A program made the position numbers and the translations under genes. Positions 61,633 through 64,000 of a stretch of 64,000 nt of DNA are shown here, one piece after another (position 1 is the first letter of the stretch; each line of letters opens with the position of its first letter). Below the pieces are notes generated by a model. It saw only the letters and a list, made by a program, of their open reading frames with translations, did no database searches and was not told the DNA's origin. The stretch is taken from NCBI RefSeq assembly GCF_027853965.1, contig NZ_JAQGLB010000023.1, positions 62,001 to 126,000 on the forward strand, read 5' to 3'. The DNA comes from Saccharopolyspora indica. Lineage in GTDB: Bacteria; Actinomycetota; Actinomycetes; Mycobacteriales; Pseudonocardiaceae.

Positions 61633-61664
61633 GTGGGCGCGAACGCTGCGGCGTACGCGCCCAC
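61633..61664 (+). terminator. Hairpin after amidase gene
   Basis: GTGGGCGCG (61633-61641) pairs with CGCGCCCAC (61656-61664), then CTCGCTTT. It lies between the amidase stop and the end of the convergent hypothetical gene. Confidence 0.75.
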
Positions 61665-61671
61665 CTCGCTT

Positions 61672-62181
61672 TCAGCCCTCGACCGTGCTGTGCCAGTAGG
61701 CGGCGATCTCGCTGCTCTGCTTGAGAATCCGGTCGGGCGCCGGTGGAGCCGGCCAGAACTGGAGCAGGTAGCGGTCCACCAGCGGCTCCTCGTCCACCCG
61801 GGTGTCCAGGTCGTCCGCCTCGTCCATCCGGACCGCGCTGTAGCGGGCCCGGTACTCGGTGCCGTCCAAGTCGAGCGGCCAGCTGCCCTCCCCGCCCCAG
61901 CAGACGAGCGCGACATCGCCCAGCGGCTGGTACGAGGCCTCGACGACCTCCTCCCAGGTGTCGTCGACCGGTGGGGCCTGCTCGTGGAGCTCCACGGTGA
62001 AGCCGACGTCTCCCGTGTGCAGGCCGGTGATCAGGAAGAGCCCGCCGCGTTCAGCGGCACCGAGCAATCCGTTGCGCTGGTCCGCGAACGACTCCTGCAG
62101 ATCCAGGTGCTTGCCTCCGCTCTCGACGTAGAGCTGGCCGTAGTGGACCCAGATCTCACCGTCGAACAGTGTTCTCGACAT
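61672..62181 (-). CDS. Hypothetical cytosolic protein
   Basis: A 169-aa protein not recognised with certainty. It is beta-rich (MSRTLFDGEIWVHYGQLYVESGG, GLFLITGLHTGDVGFTVELHEQAP), acidic, with a helical C-terminus (VDRYLLQFWPAPPAPDRILKQSSEIAAYWHS). The composition resembles small immunity-type proteins of actinobacteria, but no toxin gene is adjacent. Codon use is normal for the window. Confidence 0.65.
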   Translation of the reverse strand: MSRTLFDGEIWVHYGQLYVESGGKHLDLQESFADQRNGLLGAAERGGLFLITGLHTGDVGFTVELHEQAPPVDDTWEEVVEASYQPLGDVALVCWGGEGSWPLDLDGTEYRARYSAVRMDEADDLDTRVDEEPLVDRYLLQFWPAPPAPDRILKQSSEIAAYWHSTVEG

Positions 62182-62863
62182 GGTTCGATCATTGCGCAGG
62201 TGTCTGACGGTCGTTCTCGGCGATGGTTTGGTCGGGGTTGTGGGTTAGTAGGGATCGTCGTGATCGGTGGGTTTGGGCTCTTTGGTGGCTGGTGGGTGGG
62301 TGGTTGGTTGGGGCTTTTATCGGTTGTGTTGTGGTGGGGGTCATCCCCGTGATTTGTTGGATTGTGGGGGCTGTGGTCCGGATGTCAAGCCCGGCCTGGC
62401 GGCCGCCCCTTCGGGGTTTCAGGCTTGACATCCGGACCACAGCCCCGTTTTGGCTCTATGTCACGGGGATGACCCGGTATGGAACGGACCCCGTAGCGTG
62501 CAGGTAGCTCGCCGGTCGTGGGTGGTCGGGGCCTTGCAGCGTTAGGTGGTGGGCTGCTTCGTCGCCGGTGGTTCGAGTGCCTGGTTGCTATGTTCTGCGG
62601 GCTGGCGGCGTGGCTCCCGAGGTCTGACCGCCGACCGGCCAAGCCTGCCGTTGCTGAGATGTCCCATTTAGTCCTCATAGGACAATCGTGGTTTTCATGT
62701 TCACGTTTGGCTGCATGCCAACGACACGCCGACGAATACCCGTCTGATGTTGGCGGTTTTTGGTTCTGGGTAAGGGTTTTCGTGTTTGGTGGGTGTTGTG
62801 ATCACCCGTTTGTGGGACGGTTATGCGCTCGAATTCTCGTTCGATTGTTGAGAGAATTGATGC
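62182..62863. other. Gene-poor, G/T-rich region before 13E12 gene
   Basis: No convincing gene is found in 682 bp. The part 62215-62340 has extreme strand asymmetry: almost only G and T on the plus strand (for example GGTGGGTGGGTGGTTGG). A nested inverted repeat follows at 62340-62473, then unremarkable sequence up to the DUF222 gene, with lower GC than the rest of the window. Confidence 0.6.
62340..62473. repeat. 134-bp nested inverted repeat
   Basis: Inner arms of 25 bp pair perfectly (62367-62391 and 62422-62446; they begin GGGGCTGTGGTCCGGATG) around a 30-nt spacer containing CCCCTTCGGGG. Outer arms GTCATCCCCGTGA (62340-62352) and TCACGGGGATGAC (62461-62473) are also perfect. The two arm pairs are separated by unpaired 14-nt stretches. 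Confidence 0.9.
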
Positions 62864-64000
62864 ATGACACCGCTGATGACCACCCAGGACACGACCCCCG
62901 CCGCTGGCGCGGGCGTGGTCATGTCCGCCTTGCCCGCGTGGGATGCGCCCACGCCGGGCGGGTCGTGGGCGCCTGCGGTTGACTCCCTGACCGATGAAGA
63001 GCTCACGGCCCGAATCGGAGAAGTAGAGCAGCAGATCCGCCAGGCCCGGATGGAACAGCTGCGGTTGATCGCCGAAGCCGATCGCCGACGCCTGCACGCT
63101 GTGCAGGGTGCGCGGTCGACGCAGGTGTGGTTGAAGACGCTGCTCAACATCGACGGCCAGGACGCCACGACCCGGGTCCGTATCGCCACCGCCACCACCG
63201 CCCCGGCTGTGGGCGATGACGCTGGTCCGGGCACCACCGCAGAGCCCACCACCGCTGCTCTCCCGGTGACCGGGGAAGCCCTGGCAGAGGGTGTGATCAG
63301 CCTGGAGCACGCGCGGGTGATCTCCCGCTGCCTGTCCAGGCTGCCCGAACACGCCCAGCACCGCGCGGCCGAGATCGAGCGATTGCTGGTGGAGACCGCC
63401 TGCCGCCAATGCCCCCGCGATCTGGCGAAACTCGCCGACCGGATCCGCTACATGATCGACGCTGATGGCGCTGTGGCCGATGAGCGGGCGCAGTTCGAAT
63501 CGCGGGAGTTGCATTACGCGACCGCCCGGGACGGAATGCTGGTGATCAAAGCCCGTCTGGACCGCGAGACCGGCGCGAAGTTCGTCACGGCCCTGCAGCC
63601 GTTGGCGGCGCCGCGCCCGGAATCTGACGGGGTCAAGGACCCGCGCACGGTCGGACAGCGCAACGCCGACGGCCTGTCCACCCTCCTCGACCTCGTCCTC
63701 GACACCGACGGCATGCCCCGCACCGGAGGCCAGAAGCCCCACCTGACCGTCACCATCGACTACACCGACCTCAAAAACCAGCTCCCGGTGTCCACCAACA
63801 ACGATGGCGAGATCCTGGCTGTGGGTGGTGCGGGAATGCTGGAGGGCACCGGCCAGTACCTCAGCCCCCAGACCATCCGCAGGATCGCCTGCGACTGCGA
63901 GGTTCTCCCGATGGTTATGGGTGGGGACAGCCTGCCGCTGGATGTGGGTGCTTCGCAGCGGACCGCGCCGACGCATATTCGTGCCGCGCTGCTCGCCAGG
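62864..64000 (+). CDS. DUF222/13E12 repeat family protein, 3'-truncated
   Basis: At least 379 residues; the frame is open to the window end. The DUF222 domain covers about residues 45-370 (LTDEELTARIGEVEQQIRQARMEQLRLIAEADRR, RSTQVWLKTLLNID, LEHARVISRCLSRLPEH, QRNADGLSTLLDLVLDT, ISPQTIRRIACDCEVLPMV-like end). A C-terminal HNH nuclease is expected beyond the edge. Such 13E12 proteins occur in many copies and behave as mobile elements. ATG 62864 is preferred; an ATG four bases earlier is in another frame. Confidence 0.92.
   Translation, partial: MTPLMTTQDTTPAAGAGVVMSALPAWDAPTPGGSWAPAVDSLTDEELTARIGEVEQQIRQARMEQLRLIAEADRRRLHAVQGARSTQVWLKTLLNIDGQDATTRVRIATATTAPAVGDDAGPGTTAEPTTAALPVTGEALAEGVISLEHARVISRCLSRLPEHAQHRAAEIERLLVETACRQCPRDLAKLADRIRYMIDADGAVADERAQFESRELHYATARDGMLVIKARLDRETGAKFVTALQPLAAPRPESDGVKDPRTVGQRNADGLSTLLDLVLDTDGMPRTGGQKPHLTVTIDYTDLKNQLPVSTNNDGEILAVGGAGMLEGTGQYLSPQTIRRIACDCEVLPMVMGGDSLPLDVGASQRTAPTHIRAALLAR

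Noticed and set aside
61672..62181. Immunity protein of a polymorphic toxin system
   Set aside because: Composition alone is suggestive; no toxin, secretion or repeat gene is adjacent, so the call was left as hypothetical.

Overview
The window is high-GC, densely packed actinobacterial chromosome. Many genes begin with GTG or TTG, several lack a ribosome binding site and carry a TANNNT hexamer directly upstream of the start, and an hbhA locus, a bkaR-accD1-accA1-fadE set, a dapC-type aminotransferase, a secreted AroQ-gamma chorismate mutase and a 13E12/DUF222 repeat protein are all present. Together these point to a member of the Pseudonocardiales, most like Saccharopolyspora; the genus is an inference.

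Layout. 1-8.8 kb: the end of purU, an OYE reductase with a divergent MerR regulator, an aminoacyl-tRNA deacylase, an operon of XRE regulator-hbhA-DUF2516-hydrolase that matches mycobacterial Rv0474-Rv0476, then an MmyB-type regulator with an SDR and a frameshifted MFS pump, and a VOC protein. 9-12.3 kb: a CGNR zinc-finger regulator, a DUF445 protein and a dapC-like aminotransferase. 12.3-18.3 kb: the most unusual locus, a cytosolic subtilase, an ECF-like sigma factor, a small beta-rich protein and a TPR-CHAT caspase-like protease, with a divergent proline-rich exported protein. 18.7-26 kb: a MocR/YczE pair, an ABC-F ATPase, small membrane and SnoaL-like proteins, and a TetR/hydrolase pair. 26.0-26.3 kb: tRNA-Glu, tRNA-Asp and tRNA-Phe. 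26.6-28.8 kb: a gamma-butyrolactone-receptor-like TetR, a copper chaperone and a small ribbon-helix-helix-like protein. 29-34.6 kb: a leucine/isovalerate-type acyl-CoA carboxylase operon with its TetR repressor. 34.6-43.4 kb: transporters, AraC and MarR regulators, a stand-alone ctaD, an arylsulfotransferase-like exported protein and an aldo/keto reductase. 43.6-59.4 kb: accessory oxidoreductases and small regulators, including two more MmyB-type regulators each beside an oxidoreductase. 59.7-64 kb: a large exported amidase, an unrecognised protein, a long nested inverted repeat and the start of a DUF222/13E12 protein cut by the window edge.

How it fits together. Most genes sit in small regulator-plus-enzyme units with visible operator palindromes between divergent starts. 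Two dispersed hairpin families recur between genes: three copies of a 46-48 bp palindrome centred on GCTATAGC, and two copies of GTCAATTTCG/CGAAATTGAC. The sigma/small protein/TPR-CHAT cluster resembles, in architecture only, the protease-controlled sigma module of type III-E CRISPR (Csx29-Csx30-RpoE), but there is no CRISPR array or cas gene here. It is the best candidate for an undescribed system.
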